Assembly: GCA_025464695.1 (NCBI GenBank)
Contig: JAODNQ010000137.1
Span: 1-8,684 of the forward strand
Length of the DNA: 8,684 bases
Source of the DNA: Frankiales bacterium
GTDB lineage: Bacteria > Actinomycetota > Actinomycetes > Mycobacteriales > SCTD01
Direction: 5' to 3'
A model generated the notes under the pieces. The model saw only the letters and a program-made list of their open reading frames with translations, ran no database searches and had not been told where the DNA came from. Shown in pieces: positions 1 through 6,955 of the stretch; positions within the stretch are counted from its first letter, which is position 1, and each line of letters opens with the position of its first letter. The translations under genes were made by a program, and so were the position numbers.

Positions 1-1382
1 GAGGCGTCCTTGACGGCCTGCTTCGCCTTGATCGTCCCGTAGGTGATGATCTGCGAGACGCGCTCCTCGCCGTACTTCTCGGTGGCGTAGCGGATCATGT
101 CGCCGCGGCGGCGCTCGTCGAAGTCGAGGTCGATGTCGGGCATCGAGACGCGCTCGGGATTGAGGAAGCGCTCGAAGAGCAGCTTGTGCTCGACCGGGTC
201 GAGCTCGGTGATCTTCAGCGCGTAGGCCACCAGCGAGCCGGCCGCCGAGCCGCGGCCCGGGCCGACCCGGATGCCGCTGGCCTTGGCGTACCGGCACAGG
301 TCGGCGGTGACCAGGAAGTACCCCGGGAACCCCATCTTGACGATGACGTCGACCTCGTAGTCGGCCTGCCGGGTGTGCCCCTCCGGCGGGGCCTCGCCCT
401 TGAAGCGCTCGCGCAGCCCGGCGTGGACCTGCTCGCGCAGCCAGGTGTCCTCTGTGTACCCGTCCGGGACCGGGACCCGGGGCATGAGGTCGGCGCCCTC
501 GTCGAAGTCGGTCGAGCAGCGCTCGGCGATCCGCAGCGTGTTGTCGCACGCCTCCGGGAACTCGCTCCACAGGCGCCGCATCTCCTGCGCGCTCTTGAGG
601 TAGAAGTCGTTGGCGTCGAACTTGAACCGGTTCGGGTCGGCCATCGTCTTGCCGGACTGCACGCACAGCAGCACCTCGTGGGCGCGGGCGTCCTCGGCGT
701 GCGTGTAGTGCAGGTCGTTGGTCGCCAGGAACGGGATGTCGAGGTCCCGGGCGAGCCGGATGAGCTCCTTCTGGGCCCGGCGCTCGATCTCGATGCCGTG
801 GTCCATGAGCTCGCAGTAGAAGTTGTCCGCGCCGAAGATGTCGCGGAACTCCCCCGCGCTCTTCTTCGCCTTCTCGTACTCGCCCATCCGCAGGTACGTC
901 TGGATCTCGCCCGACGGGCAGCCGGTGGTGGCGATGACGTCGAGGCCAGGCCGGACGAGCTCGGCGAGCAGCTCCTTGTCCATGCGCGGCTTGTAGTAGT
1001 AGCCCTCGAGGCTGGCCAGGCTGGAGAGCTTGAACAGCCGGTGCATGCCCTCGGTGGAGGTCGAGAGCATGGTCATGTGCGTGTAGGCGCCACCGCCCGA
1101 GATGTCGTCCTCGCCGCCGGCGCCCCAGCGGTGACGGGTCTTGTCGAACCGGCTGCCCGGGGCGAGGTAGGCCTCGGTGCCGATGATCGGCTTGATGCCG
1201 TGGGCCTTGGCCTTCTTCCAGAAGTCGTACGCCCCGAACACGTTGCCGTGGTCGGTCATCGCCAGAGCGGGCATCCCCAGCTCGACGGCCTTGCCGAACA
1301 GGTCGTCCAGGCGCGCCGCGCCGTCCAGCATCGAGTACTCGGTGTGCACGTGCAGGTGCACGAACGAGTCCTTGTCACCCAC
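1..1382 (-). CDS. dnaE: DNA polymerase III subunit alpha (replicative DnaE1 type), 5' part, truncated by window edge
   Basis: This is the catalytic subunit of the replicative polymerase; about 460 codons of a protein usually near 1,180 residues are present. Translation from GTG at 1382-1380 gives an N-terminal PHP domain with HLHVHTEYS at residues 9-17 and TDHGN at 43-47, both part of the PHP metal site. The polymerase catalytic domain follows, with the nucleotide-binding region [10 protein letters not shown] and the active-site motif PDIDLDF, placing the catalytic aspartates at about D416 and D418. The visible end, [11 protein letters not shown], is also a DnaE hallmark. In mycobacteria the DnaE1 PHP domain is known to proofread; the metal-ligand motifs seen here are compatible with that, which is an inference. 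A GAGGAGG Shine-Dalgarno lies at 1393-1399, 10 nt before the start. The PHP sequence and length fit DnaE1 better than the mutasome polymerase DnaE2/ImuC. The gene is last in the minus-strand run, 151 nt after the PncC-like gene. Confidence 0.97.
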   Translation of the reverse strand, partial: MGDKDSFVHLHVHTEYSMLDGAARLDDLFGKAVELGMPALAMTDHGNVFGAYDFWKKAKAHGIKPIIGTEAYLAPGSRFDKTRHRWGAGGEDDISGGGAYTHMTMLSTSTEGMHRLFKLSSLASLEGYYYKPRMDKELLAELVRPGLDVIATTGCPSGEIQTYLRMGEYEKAKKSAGEFRDIFGADNFYCELMDHGIEIERRAQKELIRLARDLDIPFLATNDLHYTHAEDARAHEVLLCVQSGKTMADPNRFKFDANDFYLKSAQEMRRLWSEFPEACDNTLRIAERCSTDFDEGADLMPRVPVPDGYTEDTWLREQVHAGLRERFKGEAPPEGHTRQADYEVDVIVKMGFPGYFLVTADLCRYAKASGIRVGPGRGSAAGSLVAYALKITELDPVEHKLLFERFLNPERVSMPDIDLDFDERRRGDMIRYATEKYGEERVSQIITYGTIKAKQAVKDA

Positions 1383-1533
1383 GCCGCGACCGCCTCCTCA
1401 GACCTTGCACGCTTGGAAGATCAGCGTCGGTCCGAGGGGAAGGCGGGCCGTGCTGGTGCTGCTCTAGAGAGTGCCACGCGGGTCCGACAGGAACGGTCAG
1501 CGACGCACCGGGGCCGCATCCGCGTCGGCGCTC
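1383..1533. other. Intergenic region between the PncC-like gene and dnaE
   Basis: These 151 nt hold no plausible gene. On the minus strand they contain an imperfect hairpin just after the PncC-like stop and the dnaE Shine-Dalgarno sequence at 1393-1399. The 8-bp palindrome CTCTAGAG at 1462-1469 is one of the few A/T-containing spots. I could not pair a convincing -10 hexamer with a -35 hexamer, so a separate dnaE promoter is possible but not shown. Confidence 0.5.
1501..1527 (-). terminator. Possible weak terminator-like hairpin after the PncC-like gene
   Basis: CGACGC at 1501-1506 is complementary to GCGTCG at 1522-1527, forming a 6-bp stem around a 15-nt GC-rich interior. It starts 6 nt beyond the PncC-like stop codon. 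There is no U-tract on the minus strand, so this is not a classic intrinsic terminator. In a genome this GC-rich such stems also arise by chance. Confidence 0.2.
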
Positions 1534-2007
1534 TCACGCTCCGGCGGCTGCTCGCAGCCGCTCCACCACGAGCCGCAGGGCGGCGTCCGCGGCACCCGTG
1601 CAGACGGCCTCGGGGTCGCCGTCCAGGTGCAGCTCGTGCGTGGTGACCTCGCCGTCCACGAGGACACCGACGAACACCGTGCCCGCGGGCTGCCCCTCCT
1701 CCGGGTCGGGCCCGCCGACGCCGGTGGTGCTGACGGTCACGTCCGCCCCGAGCAGCTCGGCCGCGCCCGTGGCCATCCGGGCGGCGGTCTCGGCGTTGAC
1801 CACGGGCCCGGGCGGGACGCCGAGCCGGGCCTGCTTGACCTCGGGGTGCCACGCCACCAGCCCGCCGAGCAGCCACTCGCTCGCCTGTGGCGCCTGGGCG
1901 GCGGCGTTGGCCACCAGGCCCGCGGTCACGGACTCCGCCGTGGCGAGCCGCCACACGGCGTCGTCCAGCCGGTCCACCAGCTCCTGCAGCACGTCGTCGT
2001 CGGGCAC
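1534..2007 (-). CDS. Stand-alone CinA C-terminal domain protein (PncC-like nicotinamide-nucleotide amidohydrolase)
   Basis: The 157-residue product matches the CinA C-terminal/PncC family, whose characterised members deamidate nicotinamide mononucleotide to nicotinate mononucleotide in NAD recycling. Two family motifs are visible. AESVTAG at residues 24-30 corresponds to AESCTGG, with Ser26 as the proposed nucleophile; TTGVGGPDP at 94-102 followed by PAGTVFVGV corresponds to the GxAGPxG...GTV region. It lacks the N-terminal molybdopterin-binding-like domain of full-length CinA, as PncC enzymes do. The Cys-to-Val and Gly-to-Ala changes in the first motif deviate from the usual form. The GTG start lies 15 nt after the lipase stop (TAG, 2025-2023), with only a weak, distant GGGGA upstream; a second GTG five codons in is an alternative. 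In actinomycetes a CinA-type gene is more often found beside pgsA and recA, so this copy may be a paralogue. Confidence 0.85.
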   Translation of the reverse strand: MPDDDVLQELVDRLDDAVWRLATAESVTAGLVANAAAQAPQASEWLLGGLVAWHPEVKQARLGVPPGPVVNAETAARMATGAAELLGADVTVSTTGVGGPDPEEGQPAGTVFVGVLVDGEVTTHELHLDGDPEAVCTGAADAALRLVVERLRAAAGA

Positions 2008-2022
2008 GGTCGTGCGGTTCCC

Positions 2023-3027
2023 CTACCGCGACCGCGCGAACACGTACGGCGCGAGCGCGGGCTCGGCGGCGGAGTACGGCGCCGTGGCCGCGCCCTGGGC
2101 GAGCAGCGTGAGCAGGGCGGCCTCGTTCGCCGGGAAGCGCAGGGGGTCGACGCCCGGGGCCAGCGGCTGCGTGCAGACCGAGGCGGGGACCCGCGACAGG
2201 ACGGCGGGGCCGGCGTGGTCGAGCGCGTCGAGCGTGAGCGCGTAGCCGACGGCGTCGTAGGTGCCGAGCGCCAGGTGGTCGGCGACGTCGGCCGGGCAGA
2301 CCTGCTGCACGCCGAGGTTCGCGCGTCGGCCGGCGCCGGTGCGGAGCGCCGAGCTGCCCGACGCCGGGTCGACGTTCGGGACGACGACCTCGTCGTAGCG
2401 GCTCGAGACCGAGGTGTAGTCGATGCCGGCGAAGGTCTCGGTGCGGCTGTTCAGCGCGGCCAGGAAGCGGGAGCCGACGGTCTGCTGGCGGAACGCGACG
2501 GGGCAGCTGCTGACGCAGAGCGGTGCGGACACGACGGTCCCGTGGTTGGACGGCGCCAGCCCGACGAGGTCGTCGACCATGGCCCGGGTGTCCGGCCAGA
2601 AGCGCAGCGCCCAGCGCGGCACCATCCCGCCCTGGCTGTGCCCGACGACGTCGATCTTCCGGCCCGCGCGAGCGTGCATGGTGCGGACGGCGTTGACGAC
2701 GTACTGGCCGGCGACCTGGATGTCGCCGGTGGCCTGCCGCGGGAGGGCGACGGTGCAGAAGGGCCGGCCCTGGGCGCGGAAGGAGCGCGCGTAGTTCCAG
2801 GAGTACTGGGCCGGCGTCAGGGTGGTGCCGGGCACGAGCAGGACCGGCGTCAGGCGGGCACCGCGCAGGTCTCCGGTGCAGACCAGCGAGCGCGCGAGGT
2901 CGGCCGCGGGCACCGTCAGCCGGGGGCCGGGCTGGTCCAGCGGCGCGTAGGCCGGGCCGGCGGCGCGGGCCGCCCCGGTCACGAGCAGCAGGGCGGCGAG
3001 GGTGAGGAACGGGACGAGTCGGCGCAC
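2023..3027 (-). CDS. Secreted alpha/beta-hydrolase lipase resembling Candida antarctica lipase B
   Basis: The product has 334 residues. Residues 1-23 form a signal peptide (basic MRRL start, hydrophobic core, ending near ARA-A), so it should be exported. The core aligns by eye with lipase B of Candida antarctica over most of its length. VPGT at 65-68 supplies the oxyanion-hole threonine (T68); GHSQGG at 129-134 holds nucleophile S131; YDEVVVP at 211-217 holds D212; ADHLAL at 249-254 holds H251. WALRFWP and APSNHGT after the nucleophile match WGLTFFP and APDYKGT of that lipase. Six cysteines (50, 91, 171, 175, 244, 285) could form three disulfides; 50-91 and 244-285 sit where the yeast enzyme has disulfides. 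The likely reaction is ester hydrolysis of lipids; the natural substrate is unknown. The GTG start lies 23 nt after the acetyltransferase stop, without a clear Shine-Dalgarno. Confidence 0.88.
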   Translation of the reverse strand: MRRLVPFLTLAALLLVTGAARAAGPAYAPLDQPGPRLTVPAADLARSLVCTGDLRGARLTPVLLVPGTTLTPAQYSWNYARSFRAQGRPFCTVALPRQATGDIQVAGQYVVNAVRTMHARAGRKIDVVGHSQGGMVPRWALRFWPDTRAMVDDLVGLAPSNHGTVVSAPLCVSSCPVAFRQQTVGSRFLAALNSRTETFAGIDYTSVSSRYDEVVVPNVDPASGSSALRTGAGRRANLGVQQVCPADVADHLALGTYDAVGYALTLDALDHAGPAVLSRVPASVCTQPLAPGVDPLRFPANEAALLTLLAQGAATAPYSAAEPALAPYVFARSR

Positions 3028-3050
3028 AGCACCAGGCTACGTGCGCTGCC

Positions 3051-3485
3051 TCACAGCGTCAGCCGCATGCTCAGGTGCTCGATGCCGGCCTCGTCGTAGG
3101 GCTCCCCGAACGGCACGAAGCCGACCCGGGAGTAGAAGCCGAGCGCGTGGGTCTGCGCGTGCAGCTCGACGTCGGGCCACCCCCGCTCCCGCGCCAGGCG
3201 CACGAGCAGGTCCAGCACGGCGGCGCCGACGCCGGTCCCCTGACGAGCCGGGGCGACGGCCATCCTCCCGATCGTCGCGCTCGGCCCAGCCGCGCCCGGA
3301 GCGAGCAGCCGGCCGGTGCCGACCAGGACGCCGTCCAGGCGTGCTGCCGCGTGCAGGGCGTCGGCGTCGAGCTCGTCGCGCTCCATGTCCTCGGGGACGT
3401 CCTGCCCGACCACGAACACCTCGTGGCGCAGCGCGTAGACCTCGTCCAGGTCCGCCGGGCCCGCCAGGCCCACCTGCAGCGTCAC
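3051..3485 (-). CDS. GNAT-family N-acetyltransferase, ElaA-like
   Basis: The 144-residue product is a single-domain GNAT. It follows E. coli ElaA closely in order and motif: LRHEVFVVGQDVPEDMERDELD-type sequence at residues 19-40, IGRMAVAP at 72-79, the acetyl-CoA pyrophosphate loop RQGTGVG at 81-87, and the C-terminal block LHAQTHALGFYSRVGFVPFG at 108-127, where the FYxxxGF motif closes the acetyl-CoA site. The substrate of ElaA proteins is not known to me, so only acetyl transfer from acetyl-CoA can be stated. The GTG start (3485-3483) overlaps the TGA stop of the preceding membrane-protein gene in the sequence GTGA, and no Shine-Dalgarno is visible, pointing to translational coupling. The protein is cytoplasmic, with no signal peptide or membrane segment. 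Confidence 0.9.
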   Translation of the reverse strand: MTLQVGLAGPADLDEVYALRHEVFVVGQDVPEDMERDELDADALHAAARLDGVLVGTGRLLAPGAAGPSATIGRMAVAPARQGTGVGAAVLDLLVRLARERGWPDVELHAQTHALGFYSRVGFVPFGEPYDEAGIEHLSMRLTL

Positions 3486-4384
3486 CGCGGGGCGCTCGGA
3501 GGGCTCGGCAGCACGGGCACCTCGGCCGAGACCGTGGCCGTCTGCTCGGGGGCGAGCGGGCGGACCCGCAGCTGCGCCAGCCGCAGCCCGCTGTCGGCCA
3601 GCTCCACCGCGCGGACGCCGTCGAGGGCGGGCAGCGCGGCCAGCGCGTCGGCCCGGCCCGTCACCACGACGGAGAACAGGCAGGCGCAGCCGGTGCGGTA
3701 CGCCGTCGCCTCCTGCCCGGCCAGCCGCGCCGACGTCTCGTAGAACTCCTTGAACCGCCGCTGCTCGGGGTCGCTCGGCGTGATGGACCGCGCCAGGCCC
3801 AGGAACTCCTCCTGGTCGTCGGCCTTGCGCGTCGCGGTCGCCGCGTAGAGCAGCCGCAGGTCGCCGACGAGGTCCTGGACGTCGGCCGGCAGGACCTCGG
3901 TCGCGGCGTCTCCCGGCACGCGCAGGTACGCGCGCTCGACCTCCAGACCGCCCAGCAGCGCCTGCGCCTGCTCCGGGGTCCGGTAGCCCGACAGGCTCAC
4001 CAGCGCCACGTGCTCGCGGCGCGGGTGGTCGCGGGACTCCTCGACGGCGCGCGCCCGGACGGCGGCGACGTAGTCGGCCACCGGGGCCCCGAGCTCGGGC
4101 CCGAGGACCCGGGAGGACGACGACACGGCGGACGGGTCGTCGTCGCCGCTGCGCGACAGCGCGACCGCCGAGCCGCTGAAGAACACGGCGGCGACCACGA
4201 GCAGGCCGACCTGCGGCACGTCCCGCACCAGGCGCAGCGGGCCGCGCGCGGTGAACCGGTCGTCGAGGCGGCGGAGCGGCCCGGCCGGACGGCCGGGGCG
4301 AGCGGGACGGCTGCGGTCCAGCAGCGCCCGGAGCCGCTGCGCAGCCCGTGGGACCAGTCGGGCGTCGAGGTCGCGCAGGCTCAC
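3482..4384 (-). CDS. Uncharacterised single-pass membrane protein with a large extracytoplasmic domain
   Basis: I do not recognise this family. The frame is open further upstream to 4501, but I place the start at GTG 4384-4382, where it overlaps the pseudouridine-synthase stop as GTGA; this matches neighbouring junctions and removes a 39-residue Arg/Pro/Ala-rich extension that is only antisense-like overlap. The resulting 300-residue protein has an Arg-rich N-terminal segment of about 55 residues, one hydrophobic segment at about 59-77 ([19 protein letters not shown]), a Ser/Asp-rich linker, and a soluble domain of about 200 residues rich in Ala, Leu and acidic residues. By the positive-inside rule the N-terminus is cytoplasmic and the C-terminal domain outside. 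A CAC motif ([10 protein letters not shown]) lies within the domain and the C-terminus is Pro-rich. No catalytic motif stands out. It lies between the pseudouridine synthase and the acetyltransferase with 4-nt overlaps on both sides, so it is co-translated with them. Confidence 0.75.
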   Translation of the reverse strand: MSLRDLDARLVPRAAQRLRALLDRSRPARPGRPAGPLRRLDDRFTARGPLRLVRDVPQVGLLVVAAVFFSGSAVALSRSGDDDPSAVSSSSRVLGPELGAPVADYVAAVRARAVEESRDHPRREHVALVSLSGYRTPEQAQALLGGLEVERAYLRVPGDAATEVLPADVQDLVGDLRLLYAATATRKADDQEEFLGLARSITPSDPEQRRFKEFYETSARLAGQEATAYRTGCACLFSVVVTGRADALAALPALDGVRAVELADSGLRLAQLRVRPLAPEQTATVSAEVPVLPSPPSAPR

Positions 4385-5310
4385 GACGCCGCGGAGACCC
4401 TGTCGAGCGCCACCTGCAGGTCGGCGGCGTACGGGCTCTCGAACTGCACCCACCGGCCGTCGGACGGGTGGTGGAAGCCGAGCCGGACGGCGTGCAGCCA
4501 CTGCCGGCCCAGCCCGAGGCGCTTGCTGAGCGTCGGGTCGGCGCCGTAGGTGACGTCGCCGACGCAGGGGTGGCCGACCGCCGCCATGTGGACGCGGATC
4601 TGGTGGGTGCGCCCGGTCTCGAGGTGGATGCCCAGCAGCGTCGCGTGTCGGAACGCCTCGACCGTCTCGTAGTGCGTGACGCTGTCGCGCCCGCCCTGGA
4701 CGACCGCGTACTTGTACGACGACGTCGGGTGACGGTCGATCGGGGCGTCGATGGTGCCGGTCATCGGGTCGGGGTGGCCCTGGACGAGGGCGCGGTAGCG
4801 CTTGTCGACGGTGCGGTGCCGGAACGCGTCCTTGAGGACCGTGTAGGCGTGCTCGCTCTTGGCCACGACCATGACGCCGCTGGTGCCGACGTCGAGCCGG
4901 TGCACGACGCCCTGCCGCTCCTCGGAGCCGCTGGTGCTGACCCGGTGTCCCGCGGCGGCCAGCCCGCCGATCACGGTCGGGCCCTCCCAGCCGGGGCTCG
5001 GGTGCGCGGCGACGCCGACCGGCTTGTCGACGACGATCACGTCGTCATCCTCGTACAGGACGTTCAGCCCGGGCACGACCACCGGCGGGAGGGTCGGGGC
5101 ACGGTCGGGGCTCGGCAGGTCGACCTCGAGGGTCGCCCCGGCGAGGACGCGGTCGCCCTTGCCACGGGGACGGCCGTCGACCGAGGCGCCTCCCCCGTCG
5201 ACGATCCCGGCGGCGGCGGTGCGGGACAGGCCGAACAGGCGGCTGATGGCGGCGTCGAGGCGGAGACCGTCGAGGCCCTCGGGCACGGGCACGGAGCGGC
5301 GGTCGGTCAC
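4381..5310 (-). CDS. RluA-family pseudouridine synthase (RluD-like) with S4 domain
   Basis: The 309-residue product is a full-length RluA/RluD-type enzyme that isomerises uridine to pseudouridine in structured RNA. An N-terminal S4 RNA-binding domain occupies about residues 14-65 ([17 protein letters not shown]). The catalytic domain follows from about residue 83: [19 protein letters not shown] at 86-104, the signature HRLDVGTSG at 137-145 with catalytic Asp140, and the late motif [18 protein letters not shown]. coli RluD modifies 23S rRNA helix 69, and the gene after lspA in actinomycetes is usually annotated as this family; rRNA is therefore the likely target, but the site is not provable from sequence. 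The GTG start (5310-5308) overlaps the lspA stop as GTGA, with little Shine-Dalgarno character, suggesting coupling to lspA translation. The stop in turn overlaps the next start. Confidence 0.94.
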   Translation of the reverse strand: MTDRRSVPVPEGLDGLRLDAAISRLFGLSRTAAAGIVDGGGASVDGRPRGKGDRVLAGATLEVDLPSPDRAPTLPPVVVPGLNVLYEDDDVIVVDKPVGVAAHPSPGWEGPTVIGGLAAAGHRVSTSGSEERQGVVHRLDVGTSGVMVVAKSEHAYTVLKDAFRHRTVDKRYRALVQGHPDPMTGTIDAPIDRHPTSSYKYAVVQGGRDSVTHYETVEAFRHATLLGIHLETGRTHQIRVHMAAVGHPCVGDVTYGADPTLSKRLGLGRQWLHAVRLGFHHPSDGRWVQFESPYAADLQVALDRVSAAS

Positions 5311-5876
5311 GCGTCCAGTGTGCCTGTCGCCGGGTCCGCGCCGCTGCCGTCGCCGGTGCCGGGGTCCGCGCCGGGGCGCCGGCCGTCCAGCTCGACGCCC
5401 CGCAGGCTCAGCAGCACCGCGAGGATCCCGCCGCAGACGATCGCGCTGTCGGCCAGGTTGAACACCGGCCAGACCTTGAAGTCGAGGAAGTCGACGACCT
5501 CGCCCCGCCCGACGCCGGGCGACCGGAACAGCCGGTCGACCAGGTTGCCGGTCGCTCCACCCAGCAGCAGCCCGAGGCTGACCGCCCAGGCCGCCGACCG
5601 GAGCCGCTTCGCCGTCCGCAGGATCACGACGACGACGGCCACGGCCACCGCGGTGAAGGCGAGGGTCGCCCCCTCCGCGAACGAGAACGCCGCGCCCGGG
5701 TTGCGCGACACGGCGAAGCGCATGATGCCGAGGTCGACGACGCGCCGGCCCTCCAGCTCGGCGACGACGTAGGCCTTGCTGCCGAGGTCCGCCGCCAGCA
5801 CGAGGACCGCGACGACGGCCAGCAGCCGGGCCCGGCGCGGCGGGACGACTGCCGGGACCGGGTCGACGCCGCTCAG
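5307..5876 (-). CDS. lspA: Lipoprotein signal peptidase (signal peptidase II), probable CTG start
   Basis: This membrane aspartic protease cleaves the signal peptide of diacylglyceryl-modified prolipoproteins. Family blocks are clear: [10 protein letters not shown] (E. coli has DLGSKYLIL), [22 protein letters not shown] with the first catalytic Asp, and [10 protein letters not shown] with the second. Starting at the only nearby canonical codon (GTG 5801-5799) would delete the first membrane helix. The frame continues upstream through [19 protein letters not shown], and the only suitable initiator is CTG at 5876-5874, preceded by GAGGAG at 5887-5882 with 5-nt spacing and overlapping the previous TGA as CTGA. 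From there the protein has 189 residues, with catalytic Asp114 and Asp143 and four predicted membrane segments, the expected architecture. The C-terminal tail of about 30 residues is Gly/Asp/Pro-rich. The stop overlaps the pseudouridine-synthase start. Confidence 0.93.
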   Translation of the reverse strand: MSGVDPVPAVVPPRRARLLAVVAVLVLAADLGSKAYVVAELEGRRVVDLGIMRFAVSRNPGAAFSFAEGATLAFTAVAVAVVVVILRTAKRLRSAAWAVSLGLLLGGATGNLVDRLFRSPGVGRGEVVDFLDFKVWPVFNLADSAIVCGGILAVLLSLRGVELDGRRPGADPGTGDGSGADPATGTLDA

Positions 5877-6826
5877 CGACGCTCCTCGCGCTGCTTGCAG
5901 CTCACGCAGAGGGTCGCCCGCGGAAAGGCCTGCAGGCGCGGCTTCGGGATCGCGTTGCCGCAGCTCTCGCAGCGGCCGTAGGTGCCGTCGTCGACCCGCG
6001 ACAGCGCCCGCTCGACCTGCTGCAGGAGGTCGCGGCTGTTGTTGGCGAGCGACATCTCGTGCTCGCGCTCGAAGGTCTTGCTGCCGGCGTCGGCCTCGTC
6101 GCCGGGGCCCTCTCCGACGGCGTTCTGCTGCAGGTCGTCGGCCGCCCGCTCGGCGTCGTCGATCTCGCCGCGGAGCTCCCGCGCCTGGACGGCGAGCTCG
6201 CCGCGGACGTCGGCGAGCTCCCCTTCCGACCAGACGTCGGCGGGGTCGAGGGGCGGGACGGCGGGCTGTGCCGGCCTGGTCGGCCTGGCGGCCTTGGCGG
6301 GGGCCTTCGTCGCCTTGACCGGGGTCGAAGGCGGGGCGGCCTCGGGGCCCTTCGGCGTCGTGGGGACGGCGGCGGCTGTGGCGTCGGCAGGGGCTGCGGC
6401 GGGTGCAGGGGCCTTCCTCGCGGCCTTGCGGGCGGGGGCGGCCGGCGCCGGGGTCTCCGGCGCAGCGGGACCGGCCGCGGGGGCGACCGCTGCGGCGGGG
6501 GCGTCCGTCGGGGTCTTCTCGGTCGCGGTCGTCTCGGCCAGGGTCTTCTCGGCCAGGGTCTTCTCGGCCTTGGCGCCCTTGGCCGGGGCCTTCGTGGCCG
6601 ACGGCCCCGTCGTCGCCTTCACGGAGGGAGCCGCGGCGGGCGTCGTGGGCGCGGCCTTGGTCCGGGCCTGCGTGGGCGCGGCCTTCGTCGCAGGTGCAGC
6701 CGCCGGCTCGACCGCAGCGGCGCCTGCCGGAGCCTTCGCGGACGTGGTCTTTCGGGGCGCGGTCCCGGCGGGCGCCTTGGTCGGCCGCTTCGCGGGCGGC
6801 TTCGGGGCGGCCGCCGCCTTGGTCAC
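5873..6826 (-). CDS. DksA/TraR-family zinc-finger protein with long Lys/Ala/Pro-rich N-terminal region
   Basis: The C-terminal 120 residues of this 317-residue reading are a DksA/TraR module. It has a helical hairpin from about 199 (acidic [15 protein letters not shown], then [19 protein letters not shown], then [20 protein letters not shown]) and a C4 zinc finger with Cys286, 289, 307 and 310 (CESC-X17-CVSC). Such proteins bind RNA polymerase through its secondary channel; E. coli DksA works with ppGpp in the stringent response. Residues 1-190 are low-complexity Ala/Pro/Lys, like histone-H1 tails, with two tandem KTLAE units at 89-98. The GTG at 6826 is the first possible start after a TAG at 6955-6953 but has no Shine-Dalgarno and sits inside the same low-complexity tail. 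The frame upstream of that TAG is the same frame, so this is probably the 3' part of one gene starting at 7375. The stop overlaps lspA. DksA-like genes beside lspA and ileS are common in actinomycetes. Confidence 0.85.
   Translation of the reverse strand: MTKAAAAPKPPAKRPTKAPAGTAPRKTTSAKAPAGAAAVEPAAAPATKAAPTQARTKAAPTTPAAAPSVKATTGPSATKAPAKGAKAEKTLAEKTLAETTATEKTPTDAPAAAVAPAAGPAAPETPAPAAPARKAARKAPAPAAAPADATAAAVPTTPKGPEAAPPSTPVKATKAPAKAARPTRPAQPAVPPLDPADVWSEGELADVRGELAVQARELRGEIDDAERAADDLQQNAVGEGPGDEADAGSKTFEREHEMSLANNSRDLLQQVERALSRVDDGTYGRCESCGNAIPKPRLQAFPRATLCVSCKQREERR
5882..5887 (-). promoter_or_regulatory. Shine-Dalgarno that decides the lspA start
   Basis: GAGGAG on the minus strand lies inside the last codons of the DksA-like gene, 5 nt before CTG at 5876-5874. 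It is the strongest ribosome-binding site in this operon. There is no ATG, GTG or TTG in the lspA frame between 5802 and at least 5990, so the site favours initiation at the CTG. Confidence 0.65.
6541..6570 (-). repeat. Tandem 15-bp repeat encoding KTLAE units
   Basis: Two adjacent 15-bp copies, plus-strand GGGTCTTCTCGGCCA at 6541-6555 and the same with a final T at 6556-6570, encode the repeated pentapeptide in the tail of the DksA-like protein. The unit length is a multiple of three, so copy-number change would keep the frame. Confidence 0.8.
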
Positions 6827-6952
6827 GGGCGGCGCGACGACGTCGAGGACGGCGTCTGCCGTCGCCGCAGCAGACCTGCTCGGTGCCTTCTTCGCAGGAC
6901 CGGCCTTGGCGGCGGGGGCCTTCGTGGGGGCGGCCTTCGCGGCGACGGCCTG

Positions 6953-6955
6953 CTA
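6953..6955 (-). other. In-frame amber codon interrupting the DksA-like gene
   Basis: The codon order on the minus strand is GCG GCG TAG CAG GCC, within a Lys/Ala/Pro repeat region where Ala-Ala-Lys and Ala-Pro-Lys triplets recur. A single base change from AAG would give TAG and restore an AAKQAVAAK run that fits the flanks. No start codon follows in frame until GTG 6826-6824. Confidence 0.75.

Noticed and set aside
1462..1480. GAGTGCC half-site resembling one arm of a CIRCE/HrcA operator
   Set aside because: The other inverted arm at the expected spacing is missing, and the only palindrome is the short CTCTAGAG.
186..1646. Long plus-strand open frame opposite dnaE
   Set aside because: It runs antisense to a clear DnaE reading and past its start; the product is low-complexity Arg/Val/Leu/Gly with no family features. 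GC-rich DNA routinely gives such antisense frames.
1471..3099. Plus-strand 542-residue open frame
   Set aside because: It crosses two well-supported minus-strand genes (PncC-like protein and lipase) and has an Arg/Gly/Val-rich composition typical of an antisense artefact.
4385..4501. Upstream extension of the membrane-protein gene to 4501
   Set aside because: The added 39 residues lie wholly within the pseudouridine-synthase coding sequence in another frame and are Arg/Pro/Ala filler. The GTGA overlap gives a better start.
3002..4549. Plus-strand 515-residue open frame
   Set aside because: It is antisense to the acetyltransferase, the membrane protein and the 3' end of the pseudouridine synthase, with no recognisable domain.
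5799..5801. GTG as the lspA start
   Set aside because: It would remove the first membrane helix and has no matching ribosome-binding site; the upstream CTG with GAGGAG fits the family better.
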